Assembly: GCA_016212795.1 (NCBI GenBank) | Contig: JACRDT010000042.1 | Coordinates: 153,271-217,270 of the forward strand | Reading direction: 5' to 3' | From: Elusimicrobiota bacterium | GTDB taxonomy: Bacteria; Elusimicrobiota; Elusimicrobia; UBA1565; UBA9628 | Length of the DNA stretch: 64,000 nucleotides | Part shown: positions 1 to 8,133 of the stretch, piece by piece | How the letters are laid out: every line of letters starts with the position of its first letter | Numbering within the stretch: the stretch's first letter is position 1 | The notes under the pieces: generated by a model | Seen by the model: the letters and a program-made list of their open reading frames with translations, nothing else | Databases searched by the model: none | What the model was told of the DNA's origin: nothing | Made by a program: the position numbers and the translations under genes

Positions 1-932
1 ACCTCGATGGGCTCGAGCTCGAGCTTCTTGACCCAGAGCTTCTCGCCGGACAGGGGCTCCTGCATGATGAAGTAGACCCACCCGCTGGTCGTCATGGTGA
101 AGTTGCGCTGGAAGCGCGCCAGGCCGAACGACGCGTCGTCGCCGGCGCTGGTGACCTGCCCGCCCATCTTGAGCTTCCTGGTCTTGAGCCCGCCGACGTT
201 GGTCGTGCCGCCCTGCGGCTTGGCGGGGGCCTGTTCGTTGGTGCTGATGAGCAGCTCCCCGGAGGCGAACTTCCTGGCCCACTCGTCGACGACTTCCTTG
301 GACATGCCGGTCGTGACGACGACGGCCCACTCGCCGGCCAGCTGCTTGAAGCCCGGGCCGCTGACCCCGCCCTTGGCGTAGGCGGCGCCGAATTTCAGCG
401 CGTAGCGCTCGATCTTGTCCTTGGTGAGGGTGTTCCCGTTGGGGCCGCTGGCGATCATGGCGAAGTCCCCGGCGTACTTGATCTGCGTCTGGAGGAACAC
501 CTGCGGGGCGAGGATGACGGAGGCGCCTTTCTTCTCGTTGTAGGTGATCTCCTCGCGGGACGAGAACGGGCCGACCGTGGTCACCCCCTTGGCGATCAGG
601 ATCTTGTCGAGGTCGTTGCCCATCGAGGCCGTGAAGCCCTTGCCCACCTTGCCGTAGAGGGGGTTGGCCAGGGCGCTCTCGGAGAGCTCCTCGCCCTTGT
701 AGGCGGGGTTGACCACCGCGATGGTGACCGGGACACCCTTGGCGGCCTTCTTCTCAGGGGGGTTGAACGTCATGGCGTATTTCCCGCCCCAGGGCGAATT
801 GGTGGGAGGCTCCGTCGCGATGTAGACTTTGGGCGCGCAGGACCAGATGGCCACGGCCAGGGCGGCCCAGGACAGTCCGCCCAGGGTCTTGAAGCAGCGA
901 GCTTTGAATCGGGAAGGATTTCCTACGCGCAT
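1..932 (-). CDS. HpaA-like outer-membrane lipoprotein, C-terminus cut by window edge
   Basis: The reading frame starts at ATG 932 and runs off the left edge after 310 codons. The N-terminus has basic residues, a hydrophobic stretch and a lipobox-like AIWSC around residue 33, so it should be a lipidated, secreted protein. The part near the edge (YFIMQEPLSGEKLWVKKLEL) resembles the conserved ILEPMSGE..D segment of Helicobacter HpaA, the neuraminyllactose-binding haemagglutinin family; this is from memory and not an alignment. GGAGG sits 5 bases before the ATG and a good promoter lies upstream. Lgt, which lipidates such proteins, is divergently transcribed next to it. The lipoprotein call is firm; the HpaA family is probable. 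Confidence 0.6.
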   Translation of the reverse strand, partial: MRVGNPSRFKARCFKTLGGLSWAALAVAIWSCAPKVYIATEPPTNSPWGGKYAMTFNPPEKKAAKGVPVTIAVVNPAYKGEELSESALANPLYGKVGKGFTASMGNDLDKILIAKGVTTVGPFSSREEITYNEKKGASVILAPQVFLQTQIKYAGDFAMIASGPNGNTLTKDKIERYALKFGAAYAKGGVSGPGFKQLAGEWAVVVTTGMSKEVVDEWARKFASGELLISTNEQAPAKPQGGTTNVGGLKTRKLKMGGQVTSAGDDASFGLARFQRNFTMTTSGWVYFIMQEPLSGEKLWVKKLELEPIE

Positions 933-966
933 GTGCGCCTCCAATCCGGACGGTGGGGATGCAGTG

Positions 967-995
967 ATTCTACGATTAAGCCCCTCGCAAGTCAA
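967..995 (-). promoter_or_regulatory. Sigma70-type promoter of the HpaA-like gene
   Basis: On the minus strand TTGACT (990-995) and TAGAAT (967-972) are separated by exactly 17 bases. The transcript would start near 960, giving a leader of about 28 bases that contains the GGAGG ribosome-binding site of the gene starting at 932. Confidence 0.65.
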
Positions 996-1058
996 ACCCG
1001 GGCCGCCCCTGATTTTGTATCGTTTCCCGGCGTCCATCCATCACCGGCGCAGGACACG

Positions 1059-1814
1059 ATGCATCCCCTGATCGACTTCGGGCCCTTCCCCACGCTCTAC
1101 AGCCTCGTCGCGGCCGTCGCCTGCGCGCTATCTCTCCCGCTGGCGCTCTACGAGGCGCGATACCGCCGGGTTTCGCCGCGGCTCGTCCTGGCGGTCTGGC
1201 CGGCCATGCTCCTGGGGGGCTTCCTGGGAGCGCACTTCTATTTCATCCTGACGCATCCCTATTTCATGGCCGCCGACCCCGTGCCGAAGGTCTTCAACGT
1301 CTTCGCGGGCATCTCGATCCAGGGGATGATCATCGGCGGCACGGCCGCGCTCTACCTGATGCTCCGGCTGGCCGGCGAGCCCCTCCTGCCGGTCCTGGAC
1401 GTCTTCGTGCCGGTCGTGGCGTTCTGCCAGTCCCTCGGGCGGCTGGGCTGCCTGGCCACGGGGTGCTGCTACGGTAAGCCTACCAGCCTGCCCTTAGGGA
1501 TCATCTTCTCCGACCCGTTCTCCCCCGCGCCCAAGGGCATCCCCCTGCACCCCACGCAGGTCTACGAGTCCGTCCTGTGCGCCGTGCTGGCGGCGGTCCT
1601 GCACCACCGGCTGAAGAAGGAAGGGGAGCCTGGCGGGAGGGTCTTCGCCGCCTATGTGCTCGGGTACTCCGTCATCAGGTTCTCCGTGCAGCTGTTCCGG
1701 GACGACGACGCCGGGCACCTGGTCCTGGGGATGGCGCACTCGCAGTACACGGCCGTCCTCATGGCCGCGGCCGCCGTCTGGCTGTTCCGGCGCCTGGGCG
1801 CCCGGCGGTCCTGA
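1059..1814 (+). CDS. lgt: Prolipoprotein diacylglyceryl transferase (Lgt family)
   Basis: A 251-residue polytopic membrane protein that would transfer diacylglycerol to the lipobox cysteine of prolipoproteins at the inner membrane. The family signature region reads GRLGCLATGCCYGKP (E. coli-type enzymes have GRxGNFxNxE). It is followed by HPTQVYES and the C-terminal FRDDDAGHLVLGMAHSQY segment, both typical of Lgt. The GCCYG variant is common among Lgt paralogues, so a divergent substrate preference is possible. I chose the ATG at 1059 because the family starts just before a first hydrophobic helix (MHPLIDFGPFPTLYS); upstream in-frame codons are non-family sequence. It is divergent from the HpaA-like lipoprotein gene. 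Confidence 0.85.
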   Translation: MHPLIDFGPFPTLYSLVAAVACALSLPLALYEARYRRVSPRLVLAVWPAMLLGGFLGAHFYFILTHPYFMAADPVPKVFNVFAGISIQGMIIGGTAALYLMLRLAGEPLLPVLDVFVPVVAFCQSLGRLGCLATGCCYGKPTSLPLGIIFSDPFSPAPKGIPLHPTQVYESVLCAVLAAVLHHRLKKEGEPGGRVFAAYVLGYSVIRFSVQLFRDDDAGHLVLGMAHSQYTAVLMAAAAVWLFRRLGARRS

Positions 1815-1863
1815 TCGGCTCTCGGCGCGGGAAGACGGGCCGAAACGGGCCAATTGAGCTACA

Positions 1864-2679
1864 ATGTCCTTCGTGGATGCCCTGCGCGGCCTGGTCGCCT
1901 TCCTTGAAAAGAAGCAGTGGTTCTTCAAGGTCGAGGGGGAAGCCGTTTCCGGCATCTCCCTCTCGAGAGCCTTTCATTTCGTCTATGCGCCCATGGTCTT
2001 CGCGCTCATCAGGGCCTTCACGAGGGAGGTCTACGCTTGGATCGGCGCGGTGTCGGTCGTCGTCGCCAAAGAGGCGATGGACCTCGCGATCTTGCGGCGA
2101 TACGGTTCTGTCAAGCCGCAGGCTTGGGTCGACAGCGCGTGGGACCTCGCCGTCGGTCTGGGCGGGATATGCCTCTTCAGGACCGTCATGGAGGGCGACT
2201 TCCCGCGTCTTCGGCGCTGGCTGGGGATGCGCGCGAGGCGGGCATCGGCCCGGTCCCAGCCTCCCGCGCGGCCGGCGCGACCCGCCCCCGCGGGGACCCT
2301 TTCGATGGCCGGGCTGACCAAGAAGGCCCGAGAAGGGATGCGGAAGGCGGGCGGCAGCATCGTGCTCCGGACGTTCCCGTTCAAGATCGGCCGGAGCACG
2401 GGTTCGCCGGCGGACGCCCTCTCGGACAACGACCTCGCGCTCGAGGACCACGCTCCTTTCAACGTGTCCCAGAACCACTGCTCCATCGACCTGGACCGGG
2501 AGCGCGGCGGCTACGTCGTGCTCGACCTGGGAAGCACCCTGGGGACCGTCGTCAACGGCACGAGGATCGGCGGCGACAGCGGCAGATCCGAGGCGTCGTT
2601 GGACCGGAGGGTGAACCAGGTGATCCTGGGCGGCGAGAAGCACGGCTGGGCCTTCGAACTCACGGTGTCAGGGGTTTAG
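1864..2679 (+). CDS. FHA-domain protein with N-terminal YfiM/VanZ-like membrane segment
   Basis: 271 residues. Residues 30-125 contain hydrophobic helices with the pattern VVVAKEAMD...SAWDLAVGLGG, reminiscent of YfiM/VanZ-type small membrane proteins. A basic, proline- and alanine-rich linker follows (about 125-150). The C-terminal 120 residues are a forkhead-associated domain: FKIGRSTG, DNDL, NVSQNHCSID and LDLGSTLGTVVNG, which matches the GR..SxxH..NG core that reads phosphothreonine. A membrane-tethered phosphopeptide sensor is therefore likely. The only kinase sequence in the window is the broken fragment near 22.3 kb, so the partner kinase lies elsewhere. The start codon overlaps a TACAAT sequence and has no clear ribosome-binding site. 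Confidence 0.75.
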   Translation: MSFVDALRGLVAFLEKKQWFFKVEGEAVSGISLSRAFHFVYAPMVFALIRAFTREVYAWIGAVSVVVAKEAMDLAILRRYGSVKPQAWVDSAWDLAVGLGGICLFRTVMEGDFPRLRRWLGMRARRASARSQPPARPARPAPAGTLSMAGLTKKAREGMRKAGGSIVLRTFPFKIGRSTGSPADALSDNDLALEDHAPFNVSQNHCSIDLDRERGGYVVLDLGSTLGTVVNGTRIGGDSGRSEASLDRRVNQVILGGEKHGWAFELTVSGV

Positions 2680-2707
2680 TTTCGGCAGCTTCGGTCGTCG
2701 GCCGGGT

Positions 2708-4342
2708 TCAGACGCTGGGCGTGAAGGAGCGGCCGAGCGCCGAGAGGGCGCGCTGGGCGGCCAGCACGCCGTGGTATTGGGCCTCCTCGAACAGGGAGAA
2801 GCCGCTGAGGTCCGAGTGGGCGAGGAACACCCGGCCCAGGGGCTTGAGGCTTGCCAGGCGCTCCGGCCCCCACATGAACCCGACCGCGGGCTTGACCATG
2901 GCGTGGCCGAGCACCATGACGTCGAGACGCCGGACGTGGCGGGCCACGCCGGGATGCGCCCTGGAGAGGTCCTTGAGCACGATGTCGCGCCACTCTCCCC
3001 ACGGCCGTTCGAGCGCGGCCTTCCTCAGTTGGGAGGCGTCTCCCTTGGCCAGCGGGTGGTAGTAGGTCCACACGGTCTCGCGCCGCCAGCGCTCCAGGCC
3101 CTGGTGCGTGGCCACGACGTAGCCCAGGCCCTCGCTATCGTAGATGACGTTGTCCCAGGCCGTGGGGAAGCCCTTGCCCTCGGGGGGGTCTTCGACCGTG
3201 AGGTTGGCGACCAGCCACGGCGCGTAGGAGAAGGCCTTTATCCACGGGGGGTCCTCCCGCCGGAGCCTCGCGACGACGCGGCGGGCTACGACCATGGGGA
3301 CGCACACGATGGCGGCCTTGGCGCGCACCCTCACGCTTTCTCCGGCTGCCGGGTCCCAGCAGTCGGCCTGGACGCCGGAGGAGGTCTCCTCCACGTCGAA
3401 GACCAGGGCATCGGCCCGCAGCCGGGTCTTGAGGCGGCCGGCGAGGCGGTCCACGACGTAGCCGTTGCCCTCGGGCCAGGTGAGGACCTGGTCGTCGGCC
3501 CCCTCGCCGCGGCTCGCGTAGTAGTGGATGCCGGCCCAGGCCGAGGTCTCCTCGACGATGGTGCCGAAGTCGTCGCGGCAGGCGTAGTCCACGTACCAGC
3601 GCAGGCGCGGGGAGGTGAGGCCTTGGGCCTTGAGCCAGTCCGCCATGGACAGCCGGTCGAGCGCCAGGAGGTCGTCGCGCCGGGAACTCAGGTGCATCGG
3701 CAGGGCGAAGGCGCGCCGGCCGCGGGCGTCTTTCATGCGGCGGTACCCGGCCATGGCCTTGTCGAAGGCCTTGAGCTGGCCGATGTCGTCGGCGGTCGCG
3801 CCCAGGCGGGGGAAGATGCCCTCCTGCCACCGGCCGTGGATGAAGAGCCTCTCCTGGGGGGCGAAGCATACGAAGCGCTCGTCGTAGCGGGGCTTGCCGT
3901 CCGGGCCGCGGCCGGTCTCGACGCCGAGGTCGCCGAGCAGCTCCGACACGGCGGCCGACTCGGCCGTGGGGAAGGGGATGTAGTGCGCGGCCCAGGGGTA
4001 GCGGGTGAACTCGTTCTGGCCCCAGCGGGAGTTCCCGCCGAACCGGGATTCGAGCTCCAGGATGAGGAAGTCCTTGAACCCGGAGCGGTCGAGCTTCCAG
4101 CCCGCGCTCAGGCCCGCGATGCCGCCGCCCACGATCACGACGCCGGTCTCGATGGTCCTCTTGGGCGGGGGGAACCCGCCCTGCACCAGCCTGTGCCCCA
4201 GCCGGTGGGACTGCCCCATGATCGCGCCGGTGATGGCCTCCCTCGGCGAGTCCGGCCGGCAGGACCCCAGCAGGGCGCCGCCGCCGACTGCGGAGGCCAG
4301 GCCGAGGAACTGCCGCCTCGTCAGAAGTTGATCTTCTCCCAT
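2708..4342 (-). CDS. Tat-exported FAD-dependent amine oxidase-like protein
   Basis: 544 residues. The N-terminus is a twin-arginine signal (TRRQFLGLASAVGGGALLGSC) ending in a possible lipobox, so a folded flavoprotein would be exported and perhaps lipidated. A Rossmann FAD motif VVIVGGGIAGLSAGWKL lies near residue 70, followed by ELESRFGGNSRWG; the C-terminus has the FAD-closing segment around HSDLSGFSLFEEAQYHG. It belongs to the flavin amine oxidase/phytoene desaturase-like superfamily. The start at 4342 overlaps the upstream speE stop by 22 bases, so translation is coupled. Next to a spermidine synthase, an oxidase acting on an amine or polyamine-derived group outside the cytoplasm is attractive, but the substrate is inference. 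Confidence 0.72.
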   Translation of the reverse strand: MGEDQLLTRRQFLGLASAVGGGALLGSCRPDSPREAITGAIMGQSHRLGHRLVQGGFPPPKRTIETGVVIVGGGIAGLSAGWKLDRSGFKDFLILELESRFGGNSRWGQNEFTRYPWAAHYIPFPTAESAAVSELLGDLGVETGRGPDGKPRYDERFVCFAPQERLFIHGRWQEGIFPRLGATADDIGQLKAFDKAMAGYRRMKDARGRRAFALPMHLSSRRDDLLALDRLSMADWLKAQGLTSPRLRWYVDYACRDDFGTIVEETSAWAGIHYYASRGEGADDQVLTWPEGNGYVVDRLAGRLKTRLRADALVFDVEETSSGVQADCWDPAAGESVRVRAKAAIVCVPMVVARRVVARLRREDPPWIKAFSYAPWLVANLTVEDPPEGKGFPTAWDNVIYDSEGLGYVVATHQGLERWRRETVWTYYHPLAKGDASQLRKAALERPWGEWRDIVLKDLSRAHPGVARHVRRLDVMVLGHAMVKPAVGFMWGPERLASLKPLGRVFLAHSDLSGFSLFEEAQYHGVLAAQRALSALGRSFTPSV

Positions 4343-5817
4343 TCCGACTCGTAGAGGTGGACCAGGACCTGGGTGTTGAGACGGTTGGGCTCGGAGGCCA
4401 GGCGCTCCATGTCCCTGGAGAAGATGAATTGGCTCGGGAGGATCTGGGCGGTGAGGTACCTCAGGCCCGGCGGCAGGGTCCGAGGGGGCTTGTAGGGGCC
4501 GGTGGTGCCCAGGACGAAGCCCCACTCGCCGAACGACGGGACGTAGACGTGGTAGGGGACCGACCTCAGGCCCGCGGCGTTGACGGTCGCGTCGATGCAC
4601 CAGAAGGACTTCCTGGCGAAGAGGGGGGAGGTGGCCTGGACGACGAACAGGCCGCCGGGCCGCAGGCGCCTCTTGAGCAGCGCGTAGAAGGAGGTGGTGT
4701 AGAGCTTGCCGACGGAATAGCTGCTGGGGTCCGGGAGGTCCACGACCGCGAAGTCGAAGAAGTCCGTGCCGGCCTCGAGCCACGCGAAGGCGTCGGCGTT
4801 GACCACGGTGAGCTTTGGGGAGCTCAGCGAGCCGCCGTTGAGCTGGGTGAGCGCCTGGTTGGCAGCGAAGAGCCGGGTCACCGCGGGGTCGAGGTCCACC
4901 AGGACCACCCTCTCGACGCCGGGGTACTTGAGGACCTCGCGGGCCGCCAGGCCGTCGCCGCCTCCCAGGATGAGGACGTCGCGGGGGGCCGGCAGGGAGG
5001 CCAGGCCCGGGTGGACCAGACCCTCGTGGTAGCGGTGCTCGTCGAGCGAGCTGAACTGGAGGTGCCCGTTGAGGAAGAGCCGCACGTCGTGCTTGCTCTT
5101 GGTGAGCACGATCTTCTGGTACGAGCTCGTGCGCGAGAGGATGACCTCGTCGGCGTAGATGCTCGAGTCGGCCCAGGCCCCGAGGTGGGAGGAGAGCGCC
5201 AACCCCAGGAGCAGGGCTCCCGCGCTGGCCAGGCACTGCGCCCCCAGCCACGAGCGCTTCGGCAGCTCGTCGCGGAAGATGCGCAGCGCCCACAGGGCCA
5301 CCAGGGTGTTGGCCAGCCCGATCGCGAACGAGGTCCGAAGGAGGCCCAGCCGCGGCATGAGGACCAGGGGGAACAGGAGGGATGCCACCAGGGCGCCGAT
5401 GTAGTCGAGGGCGAGGACCTGGGCCACGAGGTCCTTGAGGGCGAGCCGATCCTGGAGGATGCGGATGATGAGCGGGATCTCGAGCCCCACCAGTGTGCCG
5501 ATCACGATGACGACCGCGTAGAGGATGACCCGGAACCCCGCGGCCTGCGCGAAGGCCGCCGAGAGGAGCGCGGCCGAGGAGCCGCCGACGAGGCCCACCA
5601 GGGCTTCGACCTGGATGAAGCGCGACACCAGCCCCTTGCCGACGTAGCGGGAGAGGTACGAGCCGATCCCCATGGCGAAGAGGTAGGCGCCGATCACGGT
5701 CGAAAACTGGAGGACCGTGTCGCCGAGGAGGTAGCTGGCCAGCGTCCCGGCGATGAGCTCGTAGACGAGCCCGCAGGTGGCGATGACGAAGACGGAGATG
5801 AAGAGGGCGAGCTTCAT
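4321..5817 (-). CDS. speE: Membrane-anchored spermidine synthase-like aminopropyltransferase
   Basis: 498 residues. The first 210 form about seven hydrophobic helices (MKLALFISVFVIATCGLVYE onward). The second half is a spermidine synthase domain: DEHRYHEGLVHP matches the DExxYHE gate loop, VLILGGGDGLAAREVLK binds decarboxylated AdoMet, VVLVDLDP follows, and DLPDPSSYSVGKLYT matches the catalytic D..D(P) region. Such fused forms are common in bacteria and often sit outside classical polyamine pathways. No AdoMet decarboxylase lies nearby. It is in the leftward operon with DUF350 and DUF4178 genes and overlaps the flavin oxidase downstream. It may modify polyamines at the membrane; that part is inference. 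Confidence 0.85.
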   Translation of the reverse strand: MKLALFISVFVIATCGLVYELIAGTLASYLLGDTVLQFSTVIGAYLFAMGIGSYLSRYVGKGLVSRFIQVEALVGLVGGSSAALLSAAFAQAAGFRVILYAVVIVIGTLVGLEIPLIIRILQDRLALKDLVAQVLALDYIGALVASLLFPLVLMPRLGLLRTSFAIGLANTLVALWALRIFRDELPKRSWLGAQCLASAGALLLGLALSSHLGAWADSSIYADEVILSRTSSYQKIVLTKSKHDVRLFLNGHLQFSSLDEHRYHEGLVHPGLASLPAPRDVLILGGGDGLAAREVLKYPGVERVVLVDLDPAVTRLFAANQALTQLNGGSLSSPKLTVVNADAFAWLEAGTDFFDFAVVDLPDPSSYSVGKLYTTSFYALLKRRLRPGGLFVVQATSPLFARKSFWCIDATVNAAGLRSVPYHVYVPSFGEWGFVLGTTGPYKPPRTLPPGLRYLTAQILPSQFIFSRDMERLASEPNRLNTQVLVHLYESEWEKINF

Positions 5818-5874
5818 GTTGTGGGCAAACGAACCGCCATGGCGGCCACGGAAGATTGCGAAAGAACGAAGACA

Positions 5875-5903
5875 AGCAGGGGATCGGAACGCGATCCCCT
5901 GCT
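5875..5903 (-). terminator. Hairpin between DUF350 gene and speE, possible attenuator
   Basis: A perfect 11-bp stem (5875-5885 with 5893-5903) with a 7-base loop starts 2 bases after the DUF350 stop codon on the minus strand. It is followed by the moderately U-rich TTGTCTTCGTTCTTTCG. This could be a weak intrinsic terminator or attenuator that separates the upstream DUF4178/DUF350 part of the operon from speE and the oxidase. Confidence 0.5.
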
Positions 5904-5905
5904 GT

Positions 5906-6124
5906 TTAGCCCATCAGCGACGCCGCGATGATCAGGCAGATGCCGATGGAGATGCAGCCCACGACCGTGCCCAGCGCGCGGTTCTGCTTGACGACGATCT
6001 CCTGCCAGAGGTCGTAAGGGGTGATCTTGTCGACGGTCGCGAAGACGCCGACGAAGATGACCACGCCCATGAGGGAGTAGAGGATCGCCGCCGCGAGGTG
6101 GGCGGGGTTGAGCAAGTCTTTCAT
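5906..6124 (-). CDS. DUF350 family small membrane protein
   Basis: 72 residues with two hydrophobic segments (about 10-30 and 50-70) and the charged stretch DKITPYDLWQEIVVKQNRALG between them, which matches a single DUF350 unit (YjfL proteins carry two). A strong AAGGAGG ribosome-binding site lies just before the ATG. DUF350 genes are known to co-occur with spermidine synthase-like, DUF4178 and glutathionylspermidine-synthase-like genes, and that is the arrangement here. The molecular function is unknown; a membrane channel or scaffold role is only a suggestion. Confidence 0.75.
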   Translation of the reverse strand: MKDLLNPAHLAAAILYSLMGVVIFVGVFATVDKITPYDLWQEIVVKQNRALGTVVGCISIGICLIIAASLMG

Positions 6125-6133
6125 GAGACCTCC

Positions 6134-6313
6134 TTATTTGCCGTAGTAATGGTGGCGGACGTACGTCTTGTAATGCTCCCGGTAGGCCCCGGGGTTCTCC
6201 CGGACGCTTTTGGGCACGCCCTTGACCTCGTCGACGTCGCTGTACGACCAGCCGACGAAGAGGGCATAGGCCAGGAAGGCCACGATGCCGGCGCCGAAGA
6301 TGGTGTATTTCAT
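6134..6313 (-). CDS. Small single-pass membrane protein in the DUF4178/DUF350 operon
   Basis: 59 residues. One hydrophobic helix (IFGAGIVAFLAYALFVGW, residues 5-22) is followed by a polar tail rich in Arg, His and Tyr ending VRHHYYGK. It sits 3 bases after the zinc-ribbon DUF4178 gene and 9 bases before the DUF350 gene, in the same orientation, so it is almost certainly co-transcribed. I do not recognise a family. Its tight position suggests a small subunit of the same membrane complex. Confidence 0.65.
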   Translation of the reverse strand: MKYTIFGAGIVAFLAYALFVGWSYSDVDEVKGVPKSVRENPGAYREHYKTYVRHHYYGK

Positions 6314-6316
6314 AGC

Positions 6317-7747
6317 TCAATCATCGTCGTCATCGTCGTCATCCTCGGTCGTCCAGGGGTGGTCGCTCTCCTGCCAGCGGCCGCACTCGAAGCTCCTGTG
6401 GCGGAACCATACCCAGCCGACCGGGAGGACCAGCAGGAGCCACGCCCAGAGAAGGTAGCTCACGCGGGGGACGTCGCGCTTGAGCTCGATGGTGTAGGCG
6501 AGGAGTTGCGAATCCGTCTCGGGCTCCACGCGCAGGTAGTAGCTGCCGGCCTTCACGGACGGGAGGAACGCGGTGTCGGACCTGCTCCCCTCAGACCAGG
6601 ACTCTCCCCCGTCGACGCCGTGGTAGTAGCCCACCTCCCGGCCGAAGTCCAGGGCTTCGTCGGTCCTGGTGTCGATGAGCGCCATCTGGAAATAGGCCCA
6701 CTGGTTGTCGACGTTCGAGTCGACCTTGACGCGCACGTTGGAGGTTCGGCCCGCGATGTCGAAGGGGAAGGTGACGCGCGACCGCTCCGGGTCGGTGACG
6801 GCGTACTGGAAGGGGAAGGTCTGGATGACTTTGTTCTGGGAGAAGCCGGCGATGAGGGCGAAGATGCCGGCGGCCGCGGCGGCCAGCTTCCAGAAAACCG
6901 GCGCCATCGAGTCGAGCGCGGGGCCGTGCGGGTTGGGTTGGGCCGGGGCAGTGCCGGTCCGGTAGGGGGGCACGCCCTCCATCTTGAAGGCCTGCCAGAC
7001 TTCCTGGGGCTCCATGTGCTCGCCCAGCGACCAGGTCGTGTCCTCCTCCGTCTTGTCCTCCGAGAGGATGAAGGGCGGGCAGACGAAGTCGCGGGCCAGG
7101 GCCTCGTCGCCCACGGCGACCCGCCAGTTGAACTCCCCGAGCACGTAGGTCGTCATGGGCTTGGAGGTCTGGAAGTGCAGGTACTTGCGGCCGTCGTGGA
7201 CCACGCAGGGGTTCCTGGCGATGTCGGGGTTGTCCCACAGGCCGCAGTCGAACGGCTCGGCAGCGGCGGGTTTCTTGCGGCCGTCGGCGTCTTTCTTCGC
7301 CTTGATGCCGACCTTTCGGTTGAACGCGGCGAGGATCTGCTCCCGCGTGGCCGGGACGGCGGCCACCACCGGGGGCGGCTCGGCCGGCTCCGAGCCGGCG
7401 GGCTCCGGCCCCGCGCCCGCCTCTGGCTCGGGGCCTCGGCGGCCGACCACGTTCTCCTTGCCCGAGAGGGCGCGCAGCTTCTGCATCTCGCCCTGGTCGA
7501 ACCAGACGCCCTTGCAGCGCCCGCAGTGGTCGAGGGTGAGCTTGCCCCCGTAGACCGTGGCGCCGCGCATGGCGCCGCCGCACCTGGGGCAGAGGCAGCC
7601 GGCGTCCTTGGCGTCCTCGAACGGGAGGTCGAAGGTTAGCTCGTCGGCGTCGTAGAACGCGCCGTTGCAGAACGGGCAGGACTCGATGTCGATGCCGTCG
7701 GGCAGGTGGAGGAACTGGAGCGGCCCTTGGCACTTGGGGCAATTCAT
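6317..7747 (-). CDS. DUF4178 protein with two zinc ribbons, membrane helices and poly-Asp tail
   Basis: 476 residues. Two zf-TFIIB-like ribbons open the protein: CPKCQGPL...CPFCNGAFYD (residues 3-30) and CPRCGGAM...CGRCKGVWFD (about 53-85). A Pro/Ala/Glu-rich linker follows (about 100-135). The middle (about 160-230) resembles DUF4178 (LGEFNWRVAVGDEA). One hydrophobic helix lies near 280-300, then a beta-rich extracytoplasmic region, then a second helix (YLLWAWLLLVLPVGWVWF, about 435-455). The chain ends in eight consecutive aspartates. Overlap with the next upstream gene is 4 bases (ATGA). The acidic tail could bind cations or polyamines; that is inference. Confidence 0.75.
   Translation of the reverse strand: MNCPKCQGPLQFLHLPDGIDIESCPFCNGAFYDADELTFDLPFEDAKDAGCLCPRCGGAMRGATVYGGKLTLDHCGRCKGVWFDQGEMQKLRALSGKENVVGRRGPEPEAGAGPEPAGSEPAEPPPVVAAVPATREQILAAFNRKVGIKAKKDADGRKKPAAAEPFDCGLWDNPDIARNPCVVHDGRKYLHFQTSKPMTTYVLGEFNWRVAVGDEALARDFVCPPFILSEDKTEEDTTWSLGEHMEPQEVWQAFKMEGVPPYRTGTAPAQPNPHGPALDSMAPVFWKLAAAAAGIFALIAGFSQNKVIQTFPFQYAVTDPERSRVTFPFDIAGRTSNVRVKVDSNVDNQWAYFQMALIDTRTDEALDFGREVGYYHGVDGGESWSEGSRSDTAFLPSVKAGSYYLRVEPETDSQLLAYTIELKRDVPRVSYLLWAWLLLVLPVGWVWFRHRSFECGRWQESDHPWTTEDDDDDDDD
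6320..6345. repeat. Short TCG/TCA tandem tract encoding the poly-Asp tail
   Basis: Alternating tcg and tca trinucleotides on the plus strand encode eight Asp codons at the extreme C-terminus of the DUF4178 protein. Such a tract can gain or lose units by slippage without shifting the frame. Confidence 0.6.
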
Positions 7748-8133
7748 GACAGGGTCTCGAGCGGCGGGTTGGGCAGGGTGGAGAGGAAGGTCCAGTGCCC
7801 GCCGGCCTCGATGAGCCAGCGGAAGCCCTTGTAGGGGTTCCAGAGCAGGTACTCCGCCCAGTCGTAGTCGGCGCCGTAGTAGCGGGTCCTGCGGCGCAGG
7901 TACCCGACGACTTCGAAGGTCCCGTCGCGGAAGGTCCCGCGCCGGCCGAGGGGGATGGTCGGCTCGATGGTGTAGTTCGCCTTGTACTGCGAGAGGACCT
8001 GGTGCCGGGGGTCCTGGGCGTCGAGGACGCTGCCGCAGTGCGAGCAGGCTACGACCTGCGTGGAGCCTTGCGCCTTGATCTGGAGGGGGGCGCCGCAGCC
8101 CGTGCAGGTGAAGGAGACCGCCCGCTCTACCAT
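7744..8133 (-). CDS. Short DUF4178 protein with zinc ribbon
   Basis: 129 residues. A zinc-ribbon pair, CTGCGAPL and CSHCGSVLD (residues 10-41), is followed by a single DUF4178-like beta domain: IPLGRRGTFRDGTFEVVGYL, DYDWAEYLLWNPYKGFRWL and GHWTFL, all characteristic of this family. The ATG at 8133 overlaps the upstream stop by 7 bases; the downstream gene overlaps it by 4. It is one of three consecutive DUF4178-type genes. The family is unassigned biochemically but is linked by gene context to DUF350 and spermidine synthase genes. Confidence 0.8.
   Translation of the reverse strand: MVERAVSFTCTGCGAPLQIKAQGSTQVVACSHCGSVLDAQDPRHQVLSQYKANYTIEPTIPLGRRGTFRDGTFEVVGYLRRRTRYYGADYDWAEYLLWNPYKGFRWLIEAGGHWTFLSTLPNPPLETLS

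Noticed and set aside
1860..1865. TACAAT as promoter of the FHA gene
   Set aside because: The hexamer overlaps the ATG itself, so a transcript from it would begin inside the coding sequence.
4357..7639. Long plus-strand frames opposite speE and the DUF4178 genes
   Set aside because: Glu/Gly/Asp/Val-rich translations mirror the real minus-strand genes, with no motifs or ribosome-binding sites.
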